This document shows positions 56,982-64,000 of a stretch of DNA of 64,000 nt, piece after piece. Both the position numbers and the translations under genes were made by a program. The stretch is taken from assembly GCF_017745095.1 (NCBI RefSeq), contig NZ_JAGHZZ010000019.1, positions 23,572 to 87,571 of the forward strand. Reading direction: 5' to 3'. Each line of letters starts with the position of its first letter. Position 1 is the stretch's first letter. This DNA comes from Sporocytophaga sp. Lineage in GTDB: Bacteria; Bacteroidota; Bacteroidia; Cytophagales; Cytophagaceae. The notes beneath the pieces were generated by a model that searched no databases, was not told the DNA's origin, and worked only from the letters and a program-made list of their open reading frames with translations.

Positions 56982-58250
56982 CTATTCAACTATCTCAGAA
57001 TGTTTTTGAAAGTATCTACCGTAATAGGCTATATAAACGTAACAGATGAAGGCTATAATAAGAGCTACCTTAAGACCTGAAACCAAACTTAAGGAATTAT
57101 AAATTAAAGGAATAATTGCTCCTCCTGCAATACCCATAATAAGTAATGAGGCTCCTCTTCCTGTATATTCACCCAACTTGTGCAATCCTGATGCAAATAT
57201 TCCTGGAAACATAATTGAATTGAAAAAGCCAATTGCAGCAAGAGAGTATATGCCCAACTCCTCAGATCCTGCAATTCCAATGGTAAGTAAACATAAAGTG
57301 CTTAATGCAAAGATAAAAAGTAGCTTACCTCCATTAACAAATTGTAATATAAATCCACCTGCAAATCTTCCTACCATTGCCAGAGCCCAATATGCGTAAA
57401 TTACAGTCGCTTTATCACTTGCCAGGTCCGGATAATATTGATCTATGATGGCTCCAAGATTTGATCCTATTGTCACTTCAGCCCCTACATACATGAAGAT
57501 GCCTAGTGCTGCGAGATACAGATTAAGTTTAGAAGTGTTCTGATTACATTGTTGTTTAGATTGATCATTCTTTACAAGATCCGGCATTGGAAGAAAGAAT
57601 ATCAAAGATGCCAGAATTATAAGCCATATGGCAACTGTCCAGTATGGTGATTGCACAGCTATAGCTTGAATTTTTCTAAAAGAAAGTAGTTGGTCTGGCT
57701 GCAGTAAGGAAATCTCTTCATGTGTAAGGCTGGCTGTTTTCATTATCAGAAAAGTTCCAAGCATTGGTCCCAGTGTAGCCCCCAGTGAGTTTAAAGCCTG
57801 AACCACAGTTAGCCTTGAAAATGAATTCTGTGAAGAGCCAAGATTTACAATGTAAGTATTTGCGGATATTTGTAATAGCGTTATACCTGAGGCCAGAACA
57901 AATAGTCCTCCCATAAAAAGAGGAAATGAGAGCAAGGTAGAAGCAGGATAGAAGAGGTAGGCTCCAGTGGCTGCTATACCTAATCCTGTTACTGTTAGAT
58001 ATTTATATCCGAAAAGAATTAATAGGTCTTTTTTGTATTCGGAGAAAAGAAAAAATCCCAACGACACAAAGAAATATGTTCCAAAGAACGTCAGATTTAT
58101 AAGGCTCTTTTTAAAGTCATCCAATTCAAATATATAATCCAGTTGGGCAATTAGAGTACCATTCAATGATGTTAGTAATCCCCATCCGAAAAATATTATG
58201 CTGAATGCCAGTAATGTGGTATTTTGAAATGGCGGCGGTTGTTTTTTCAT
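56982..58250 (-). CDS. FucP/GluP-like sugar MFS transporter
   Basis: The start at 58250 (MKKQPPPFQNTTLLAF) is preferred over the open upstream codons because it directly precedes the first helix. The product has 422 residues and about twelve membrane helices. FucP-family phrases include FGWGLLTSLNGTLIAQLDYIF, LTFFGTYFFVSLGFFLFSEY and NTYIVNLGSSQNSFSRLTVV. It is a proton-coupled hexose or fucose importer. A link to the neighbouring sensor gene is possible through the shared strand and the 12-bp spacing. Confidence 0.93.
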   Translation of the reverse strand: MKKQPPPFQNTTLLAFSIIFFGWGLLTSLNGTLIAQLDYIFELDDFKKSLINLTFFGTYFFVSLGFFLFSEYKKDLLILFGYKYLTVTGLGIAATGAYLFYPASTLLSFPLFMGGLFVLASGITLLQISANTYIVNLGSSQNSFSRLTVVQALNSLGATLGPMLGTFLIMKTASLTHEEISLLQPDQLLSFRKIQAIAVQSPYWTVAIWLIILASLIFFLPMPDLVKNDQSKQQCNQNTSKLNLYLAALGIFMYVGAEVTIGSNLGAIIDQYYPDLASDKATVIYAYWALAMVGRFAGGFILQFVNGGKLLFIFALSTLCLLTIGIAGSEELGIYSLAAIGFFNSIMFPGIFASGLHKLGEYTGRGASLLIMGIAGGAIIPLIYNSLSLVSGLKVALIIAFICYVYIAYYGRYFQKHSEIVE

Positions 58251-58551
58251 TTTTAAATATACATCGACAATATAGTGATTTTCATATTGAACTCTCAACG
58301 GAAAGCGTTTTAATTGGTTGTGCTAAAGTCTTGATTTAGTTATCTTTTGCTAAGATTTTTATGCCTATAGCTAATCATTTTATGTTCAGGATGGTACAAA
58401 AATAAATTTATACTTATATGTTGAATAGTATTTTTAAGTAAAGTGCTGATAATGTTTTGTTAAGGAGCTGAAAATAAGTGGAGCAGAACCATTTATTTAG
58501 GATTCTGTTAAATAAAAAAGAAGGTATTCAGACAGAAGAAGGAGGAGGGGT
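58251..58551. other. Divergent intergenic region (301 bp)
   Basis: This region lies between the sugar transporter (-) and the universal stress protein (+). Apart from a strong Shine-Dalgarno (ggaggagggg, 58541-58550) I see no clear promoter box, RNA gene or significant inverted repeat. Confidence 0.45.
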
Positions 58552-59403
58552 ATGGAAATGATATCAAAGATTATTTGTCCTACAGATTTTTCAATCAATT
58601 CGAGTAATTCGGTGCGTTACGGATATGAGCTTGCTAAGGTTTTAAAAGCAGAGCTTGTATTATTCCATTGTATTGAATCAAAATATAAAGATGCTTTTGA
58701 TGATAGTATTTCCCGCGAAAAGGAAAAGGCTTTAAAGGAGCTGGAATCAATTGCTGATGGGCATAGAATACGGGATAAATATGGAAATGTAAGCATTTCA
58801 TCAATAGTATCGGCAGGGAATCCTGCTAATGAAATCATTAAGACAATAAAAGCTGGAGAAGGAAATCTAGTTGTAATGGCTACAAAGGGAGTATCTGAAA
58901 GATATGCTCCATATAGCCGTATCACCTCCGAGGTAATTGAAAAAACCTGTTGCCCGGTATTGGAAGTACCTCCAGGGACAACCTACACTCCTATACAGAA
59001 AATAGTTTATACAAGTGAACTTACCGGTGAGGACGAAAAGGAGGTAGTAGATTTTGTTGTGGAGTTGGGAGAATCTCTTCATGCTCATATTGATTTTCTA
59101 ACTATACAGGATAAGCAAGCATCATCAAATGCTGATGAACTTATTAGTTATGGTTATAATAATTTCTTGATGAAAAGTGATACGAGCGATGTAGCCTTTT
59201 TTGTCCTTGAAAAAAAAGACATCATTAAAGGAATTAATGAATTTACAGAAAGGCATGAAGCTGATCTTATTATTGTTTCCCCTGGGCATGAGAAACTGTA
59301 CAACAATTTTATTGAAGAAAGCAGCACCCATGAACTGGTTAATAAAACACATTTCCCTGTTCTGGTAATGCATAAAAATAAAGAATGTCTCGTGACAGCA
59401 TAA
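58552..59403 (+). CDS. Universal stress protein, tandem UspA domains
   Basis: The product has 283 residues, with two UspA domains (about 1-145 and 148-280). The first has KIICPTDFSINSSNSVRYGYELAKVLKA and the nucleotide-binding loop LVVMATKGVSERYAPYSRITSEVIEKTCCPVLEVP. The second is more divergent, with IIVSPGHEKLYNNFIEESSTHELVNKTHFPVLVMHK. UspA proteins bind ATP or are stress-induced without a known reaction. The start has a very strong Shine-Dalgarno (ggaggagggg). It is 33 bp upstream of pckA, so the two may be co-transcribed. Confidence 0.93.
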   Translation: MEMISKIICPTDFSINSSNSVRYGYELAKVLKAELVLFHCIESKYKDAFDDSISREKEKALKELESIADGHRIRDKYGNVSISSIVSAGNPANEIIKTIKAGEGNLVVMATKGVSERYAPYSRITSEVIEKTCCPVLEVPPGTTYTPIQKIVYTSELTGEDEKEVVDFVVELGESLHAHIDFLTIQDKQASSNADELISYGYNNFLMKSDTSDVAFFVLEKKDIIKGINEFTERHEADLIIVSPGHEKLYNNFIEESSTHELVNKTHFPVLVMHKNKECLVTA

Positions 59404-59436
59404 TACAATCAAGAATTCATTAGCTCTGTAAATAAT

Positions 59437-61041
59437 ATGGAACAAACAGGATTGAAATCATTGGTCGCTGGAATAGAGAAGATTGGAATTACTAAAGCTA
59501 AAAATATACATTGGAACCTTTCTCCTGCTGAACTTGTGGAACATGCAATCCGCAATGAGGAAGGTATACTAACTAATGATGCTGCTTTAGCTTGTGATAC
59601 CGGAAGGTTCACAGGCAGAAGTCCTGATGATAAGTTTTTTGTTAAGGATGAATTAACAAAAGATTCAATTCACTGGGGAGATATTAATCATCCGATTGAT
59701 GGAAGATACTTTGATGTTATCTTCCATAAGATGCTTGATTATTCGGAAGGAAAAGAGTTATATGTTCGGGATGCCTTTGTATGTGCCGATTTTAATTACA
59801 GAAAATCACTCAGAGTAATTACCACAAAAGCATATCATAATCTTTTCAGTTATAATATGTTTATGAGGCCTGAATTATCGGAGCTTCAGTATATACATCC
59901 TGAGTATACTATTCTATGCTTTCCTGATTTTGAAGCCAATCCAGAGACTGACGGCGTGAGAAGCAAAAACTTTTCTATTACGGATCTTACAAGAAAGGTG
60001 ATTCTTATTGGAGGGACAGCTTATACCGGAGAAATCAAGAAATCAATATTTTCAATATTGAATTATATACTCCCTCATCAACATCAGGTGTTATCTATGC
60101 ACGCCTCTGCCAATATAGGAAAGGATGGTAAGGTAGCTGTATTCTTTGGTCTTTCAGGAACTGGAAAAACAACTTTATCTGCAGATCCTGATAAATTTCT
60201 GATTGGAGATGATGAACATGGATGGGATGACAAAGGTGTGTTCAATTTTGAAGGTGGTTGTTATGCTAAAGTTGCTAATCTTAATCCAGAAGCTGAACCT
60301 GAAATTTATGGTGCAATAAGGTTTGGGGCAGTGCTTGAAAACGTCAGATGCTTCCCTTATTCAAGAGATGTCGATTATAATGATACAAGCATCACTCAGA
60401 ATACAAGAGTATCTTATCCTATAGAGTATATTCCTAATACTGTACACCCATCTAAAGGTGGTTTACCTACTAATATTTTCTTTCTTACTGCTGATGCCTT
60501 TGGAGTATTACCCCCAATATCAAAGCTCACTCCGGCACAGGCTATGTATCATTTTATATCAGGGTATACGGCAAAGGTGGCTGGCACTGAAGAAGGAATA
60601 CATGAGCCTAAGCCTGTGTTCTCAGCCTGTTTTGGCGCACCGTTTATGCCTCTGCATCCTACAGTATATGCTAATTTGCTTGGTGAAAAGATGAAAAAGA
60701 ATAAAGTTAATATCTGGCTTATCAATACCGGTTGGACCGGAGGAGCATATGGTACTGGTTCAAGGATTAAACTGAGATTTACAAGGGCAATGATTACAGC
60801 GGCGTTAGAAGGAAAGCTGGAGAATGTTAATTTTAAAAAAGAACCATTTTTCGGGTTGATGGTACCTGATACATGTCCTGGAGTGCCTAATGATATTCTT
60901 TTACCTTACAACACCTGGAAGGATAAGGAACGTTATAAATCGACTGCAGAGAAACTGTCAGATGCATTTATAAAAAACTTTGAAGCATTTGAATCTTTTG
61001 CTACTGAAGAAATCCGTGCGGGAGCTCCAGTGGCATATTAG
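59437..61041 (+). CDS. pckA: Phosphoenolpyruvate carboxykinase (ATP)
   Basis: The product has 534 residues, the usual length of the ATP-dependent enzyme. It has the kinase-1a loop GLSGTGKTTLS (residues 238-248), the kinase-2 DDEHGWDDKGVFNFEGGCYA (about 258-277) and the metal/substrate residues of this family (His213 in LPHQHQVLS and LACDTGRFTGRSPDDKFFV). It converts oxaloacetate and ATP to PEP, CO2 and ADP, i.e. the first step of gluconeogenesis. Its place behind a universal stress protein suggests induction when sugars are scarce; this is inference. Confidence 0.97.
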   Translation: MEQTGLKSLVAGIEKIGITKAKNIHWNLSPAELVEHAIRNEEGILTNDAALACDTGRFTGRSPDDKFFVKDELTKDSIHWGDINHPIDGRYFDVIFHKMLDYSEGKELYVRDAFVCADFNYRKSLRVITTKAYHNLFSYNMFMRPELSELQYIHPEYTILCFPDFEANPETDGVRSKNFSITDLTRKVILIGGTAYTGEIKKSIFSILNYILPHQHQVLSMHASANIGKDGKVAVFFGLSGTGKTTLSADPDKFLIGDDEHGWDDKGVFNFEGGCYAKVANLNPEAEPEIYGAIRFGAVLENVRCFPYSRDVDYNDTSITQNTRVSYPIEYIPNTVHPSKGGLPTNIFFLTADAFGVLPPISKLTPAQAMYHFISGYTAKVAGTEEGIHEPKPVFSACFGAPFMPLHPTVYANLLGEKMKKNKVNIWLINTGWTGGAYGTGSRIKLRFTRAMITAALEGKLENVNFKKEPFFGLMVPDTCPGVPNDILLPYNTWKDKERYKSTAEKLSDAFIKNFEAFESFATEEIRAGAPVAY

Positions 61042-61052
61042 CCTAAAGGGTT

Positions 61053-62144
61053 TTAGAAAGCTTCTGTTAGATAAAGGTAAAAGCCTGAGGAGTTTTTGCC
61101 TATAGCGAAATCGACTCTGAGATTGATGCTTTCTTTAGGTACAATGGCAAAGCGTATACCTGCTCCCAATGAGTATTTCAAGCCATCGATGGAATAGTCT
61201 TTCAATCGCTGGCTTACTTCTCCCAATCCAGCAAACGCAACAGCACCAAATCTTCTCCATATGCGCATTCGATATTCGCTTTGCACTGCAATTGCATTGT
61301 TATCTCTGTATCTGCCGAGATAATAGCCTCTCATAATAAAAGGACCTCCAATATATGCAAGGTTTCTGACAGGAACATCACCTGCTGTGATTTGAGAAAA
61401 TAACTGTAAGGCAAGAACATTCTGTCCGCCTAATTTTATGAATTTTCTAAAATCAAAAAAGTTGGTTTGAAATTTAAAATTACTACCAAAGATATTTCTG
61501 AAAAACACATAGGAAACCTGCAAATAGGCCCCTTTGGTAGGATAAAATGCATTGTTTCGATTATCCCAAGCGATCAATGGTCCCAGACCGGAACCTGTAC
61601 CACCGTTTTTACCTAATATATTTTCCTGATCGAATAGGCCTCCAGGCTCATAATCAAGACTGAGTACATCCTGTAGTTCATAGTCAAATCCACCATATAG
61701 CTTTTTATATATTTTCCTCATGTATTGAGACGTAAGATATATTTGTCTGTAGGTATATGTCTCCATGTTACTTTTAGGAGTGTTATTGCCTAGACCATAG
61801 AATCTATCTGGGAAGTAGCTGTAGGTACCAAACCATTTAATTATATAGTTTTCTTTCTTAAAAAATAATCCTCCACCACTCTCTATGATAATTTGTTTTC
61901 TCTGAGTATAGATAATAAATGATTGCACATTGGAAGATCTTACAGCAGTGTCTTTACCTATCTTAAAAATTACTGTACCAAGTGCACCTCCTCCAAATTT
62001 TGTTTCTGGTGTATTTATAACAAGCGGAAGTACGAGAAATGCTCTTTTTTTTCTGGGGACTAAAGCGCTGTCCTGCACGGAGGATATTGCTAGTAGAGAT
62101 CTAGTAAGTAATAAGAGTAAAAAAAATAATTTAATCGATCTCAT
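61053..62144 (-). CDS. BamA/TamA-family outer-membrane barrel (surface antigen domain only)
   Basis: The product has 363 residues. The signal peptide is about 1-20. The protein has only the C-terminal 16-strand Bac_surface_Ag (Omp85) part, without POTRA domains: GGGALGTVIFKIGKDTAVRS, YGLGNNTPK, GLGPLIAWDNRNNAFYPTKGAYLQV, the RGYYLGRYRDNNAIAVQSEYR strand with the family's (V/I)RG motif as MRGYYL, and GLKYSLGAGIRFAI. Short forms like this are common in Bacteroidota and have unknown function. It converges on pckA. Confidence 0.88.
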   Translation of the reverse strand: MRSIKLFFLLLLLTRSLLAISSVQDSALVPRKKRAFLVLPLVINTPETKFGGGALGTVIFKIGKDTAVRSSNVQSFIIYTQRKQIIIESGGGLFFKKENYIIKWFGTYSYFPDRFYGLGNNTPKSNMETYTYRQIYLTSQYMRKIYKKLYGGFDYELQDVLSLDYEPGGLFDQENILGKNGGTGSGLGPLIAWDNRNNAFYPTKGAYLQVSYVFFRNIFGSNFKFQTNFFDFRKFIKLGGQNVLALQLFSQITAGDVPVRNLAYIGGPFIMRGYYLGRYRDNNAIAVQSEYRMRIWRRFGAVAFAGLGEVSQRLKDYSIDGLKYSLGAGIRFAIVPKESINLRVDFAIGKNSSGFYLYLTEAF

Positions 62145-62529
62145 ATGTAAATTCTTCGGTTAATTTTTATAATTATCAGTGAAGGTTTTTGTTTTTAAAT
62201 TTTATGAATATCTGTTTGAACTTTGAATGGAAATTTTTTTGACATTATTTAAGTTTAAACAGGATTTATTCATTTAGTTTTGATAAAATCATGTGGAAAA
62301 ATAGTTCTGAATAAGATTATCTTTTATTTTTATCTTTCGTAAACAGGCTTGGAATGGACGAAAAGGGATGATAAAATAGTCGGAATTGAATGTAGGTAGC
62401 CGGAAAGACAAAATCCGCTAAAAGTAAAATGAAGCTCTTAATTATTACTGAGTTATATATAGTCCAAGTTTAGTACTCATAACAGGAATAACCTGGAATT
62501 AAAACTACTTAACCTAATTCAATGCTGCT
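62145..62529. other. Divergent intergenic region (385 bp)
   Basis: The region separates the BamA-like gene (-) from a lipoprotein gene (+). It is A/T-rich, with a partial -7-like TATCTTTC at 62331-62338 and no RNA gene, no strong inverted repeat and no open frame longer than about 15 codons. Confidence 0.45.
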
Positions 62530-63114
62530 ATGAAAAAGATTCGTTACCTTATTTTGTCTTTCTTTTTTTGTGCAATATTCTTTTCATGCGAGTCGCTCGT
62601 AAAAAACTCATTTTTTATTTCTTCTCATCTTAATAGCTCTGCAGATAATGGTTTTATTGACCATGAACCCCAGGAATGTATTGCATCAGTTGAGTTGTTT
62701 GATACATTATCTAACTGGCAGAATAAAAAGTTTGATCCTTCCAGAGAATTAGAAGGGTACATTCAATATTCTGCACAAATATCACACGGAATAGGGGAAT
62801 ATGGTCTTTTAACTTATCTCAATAAAAGAGACTCTTCTTTTGTGATGATCTTTGCTAAAACCGCTGGTGATATGGTTTGTGAAGTTAAAGGTGTTAAAAG
62901 AATCATGGTTCAGGATAAACAAGTTTTGTTTGAAACGTTATGCAGAACTCAATGCGATTTTGAACAGCCGGCTACAAGTATGATTAAAATTGATAAAGAG
63001 GGAAATGTGAAAACAATAAAATCATGGGTAGTAGATAAATCAATTGGCAAAGTTTACAAACTCAAAACTTCCAAAGTAGACTGTGTTGAAGCTTATTACA
63101 CTGACTATGAATAA
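62530..63114 (+). CDS. Putative lipoprotein, function unknown
   Basis: The product has 194 residues. The N-terminus MKKIRYLILSFFFCAIFFSC is a lipoprotein signal (Cys20). The mature part contains several cysteines (CIASVELFD, MVCEVKGVK, LCRTQCDFE) and a conserved-looking beta pattern, but I recognise no family. It precedes the AsmA-like gene by 104 bp on the same strand. Confidence 0.65.
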   Translation: MKKIRYLILSFFFCAIFFSCESLVKNSFFISSHLNSSADNGFIDHEPQECIASVELFDTLSNWQNKKFDPSRELEGYIQYSAQISHGIGEYGLLTYLNKRDSSFVMIFAKTAGDMVCEVKGVKRIMVQDKQVLFETLCRTQCDFEQPATSMIKIDKEGNVKTIKSWVVDKSIGKVYKLKTSKVDCVEAYYTDYE

Positions 63115-63185
63115 TAAGTGATAATCTTATTAAGATACCTCAAAGCAATAGTTATTAAAATATTTCAAAACCCTGATTTTAATTG

Positions 63186-63193
63186 TACCTTTG
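63186..63193 (+). promoter_or_regulatory. Candidate -7 element of the AsmA-like gene
   Basis: TACCTTTG matches TAnnTTTG exactly and TTTC at 63163-63166 (19-bp spacer) is close to the -33 element TTTG. The predicted start, near 63200, is about 20 bp before the ATG at 63219. Confidence 0.6.
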
Positions 63194-63218
63194 CACTCAG
63201 ATAGAAGAGTAATCTAAT

Positions 63219-64000
63219 ATGAGTTTCAGTAAGTTGCAAAGGATAGTAGTTATTCTTGCTGTATTATCGTCAATATTTATCCTTACCATATTTTTTTTAA
63301 GGGATTCCATCGCCAATTGGGCTCTGGGTAAGGTAAAAGAAAAATTCAGAACTAATTATCAGGCAACCATTTCATTCAATAATATATCTGTTCAAGGCCT
63401 TTCCGGCATAAGTGGACAAGAATTTTATATCGTTCAGGATAACAAGGATACTCTAACTAAAGCAGAAGCACTTTCTTTTGAACTGGACTTGTTTCATACA
63501 TTAACTGGAGATTTTAGATTTAAATCTTTTTCTATCAGAGATGGTTATTTTCATCCGGTAAAAAAAGGTAAGGAAGATAATTACTCTTTCTTATTGAAGA
63601 GAGGCACAAGCCATGAAAATTCTGATACTTCGAAAGGGTATGGTTATATACTTAACAGGATCTTGACTGCTTCCTTTAAAGCATTTCCTCCGAGATTAAA
63701 GATCTCCGGATTTAACTGTGCTTTTACAAAAGATAACAAGCAATATATTTTCAGAATAAAGAAATTTTTTCTTCATGACAAAAATTATAAAGCATCTATA
63801 GAAGTTCCGAACACACATCAGATACTGATTTCTGAGGGCCAAATTAATAAACGGAAAAGGTTGATCAATGGAAACCTGTATGCTGAAATTTCTTCAATGA
63901 AAGTTCCTTATCTAAATGATCTTTATATGTTGGATTTTAGATTTGATACACTCAAGTTCAATCTTGCAGATAATGATTTCAATGATGGACAGCTTGATCT
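63219..64000 (+). CDS. AsmA-like protein, N-terminal part (continues past the window)
   Basis: ATG at 63219 opens a frame that stays open for 260 codons to the window end, so the gene is truncated here. An N-terminal membrane helix (IVVILAVLSSIFILTIFFL, about residues 9-27) is followed by a beta-rich periplasmic region with the AsmA-type opening: WALGKVKEKFRTNYQATISF, LSFELDLFHTLTGDFRFKSF and IRDGYF. AsmA/TamB-like proteins bridge the periplasm and are implicated in lipid transport. The total length cannot be known from this window. Confidence 0.75.
   Translation, partial: MSFSKLQRIVVILAVLSSIFILTIFFLRDSIANWALGKVKEKFRTNYQATISFNNISVQGLSGISGQEFYIVQDNKDTLTKAEALSFELDLFHTLTGDFRFKSFSIRDGYFHPVKKGKEDNYSFLLKRGTSHENSDTSKGYGYILNRILTASFKAFPPRLKISGFNCAFTKDNKQYIFRIKKFFLHDKNYKASIEVPNTHQILISEGQINKRKRLINGNLYAEISSMKVPYLNDLYMLDFRFDTLKFNLADNDFNDGQLD

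Noticed and set aside
1..64000. tRNA, rRNA, CRISPR arrays, attachment sites or prophage genes
   Set aside because: I looked for cloverleaf-like sequence, regularly spaced repeats, integrases and phage structural genes and saw none.

Overview
The window comes from a low-GC member of the Bacteroidota, most likely the order Cytophagales (inference from gene content, not from a marker gene). The reasons are SusC/CirA-type TonB-dependent receptors, two PorP/SprF-family outer-membrane proteins, C-terminal type IX secretion sorting domains on two secreted proteins, DUF2339/DUF3999 and imelysin families, promoters of the Bacteroidota type (TTTG-N~20-TAnnTTTG), and a secreted GH5 cellulase-like enzyme. 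I see no rRNA, tRNA, CRISPR array, prophage or intact insertion sequence. The window is ordinary chromosome with several compact functional islands.

Layout. 0-4.3 kb: small envelope proteins, two lipoproteins and a GNAT acetyltransferase. 4.4-7.2 kb: sigma factor plus a large anti-sigma-like membrane protein. 7.4-10.4 kb: TonB-dependent receptor facing a ModE-type regulator. 10.6-14.1 kb: ECF sigma, anti-sigma-like protein and a tandem pair of PorP/SprF proteins. 14.2-16.4 kb: VOC protein, Crp/Fnr regulator, NAD(P)H oxidoreductase and a small orphan. 16.5-23.5 kb (minus): release-factor-like baeRF protein, OmpA/PD40 protein and the DUF2339-DUF3999 pair. 23.75 kb: a 55-residue lipoprotein. 24-25.9 kb (minus): a 7TMR-DISM receptor whose cytoplasmic end is an IS1595-transposase-type zinc ribbon. 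26.3-30.9 kb: Crp regulator, then an imelysin / di-heme oxidoreductase / imelysin operon. 31.1-33.3 kb: secreted GH5-CBM6 enzyme. 33.4-41.7 kb (minus): a five-gene NRPS-independent siderophore operon; its AraC regulator, a DUF4397 lipoprotein, a TonB receptor and a PepSY protein follow up to 47.9 kb. 48-50 kb: UmuD-like protein lacking the catalytic serine, divergent from an exonuclease/GIY-YIG nuclease. 50.1-52.25 kb (minus): trpBA preceded by a leader peptide with Trp codons and an attenuator. 52.3-55.3 kb: secreted beta-helix protein. 55.4-58.3 kb (minus): HAMP/GAF sensor and FucP-like sugar transporter. 58.5-61 kb: universal stress protein and PEP carboxykinase. 61-64 kb: BamA-like barrel, lipoprotein and the start of an AsmA-like protein cut by the window end.

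How it fits together. Two islands concern iron: siderophore synthesis, export, regulation and uptake (33.4-47.9 kb) and the periplasmic imelysin/heme operon (27.1-30.9 kb). The siderophore operon has an N-hydroxylase, a PLP decarboxylase, an NIS synthetase fused to an acyltransferase and a second NIS synthetase. This points to a hydroxamate made from an acylated N-hydroxy-diamine, possibly on a citrate scaffold. The most notable regulatory elements are the trp attenuator at 52073-52250, which has leader peptide, 1:2 hairpin, candidate antiterminator and terminator all visible, and an intrinsic terminator inside the signal-peptide codons of the di-heme protein at 28336-28376. The most unusual protein is the 7TM receptor with a transposase-type zinc ribbon at 24019-25875.
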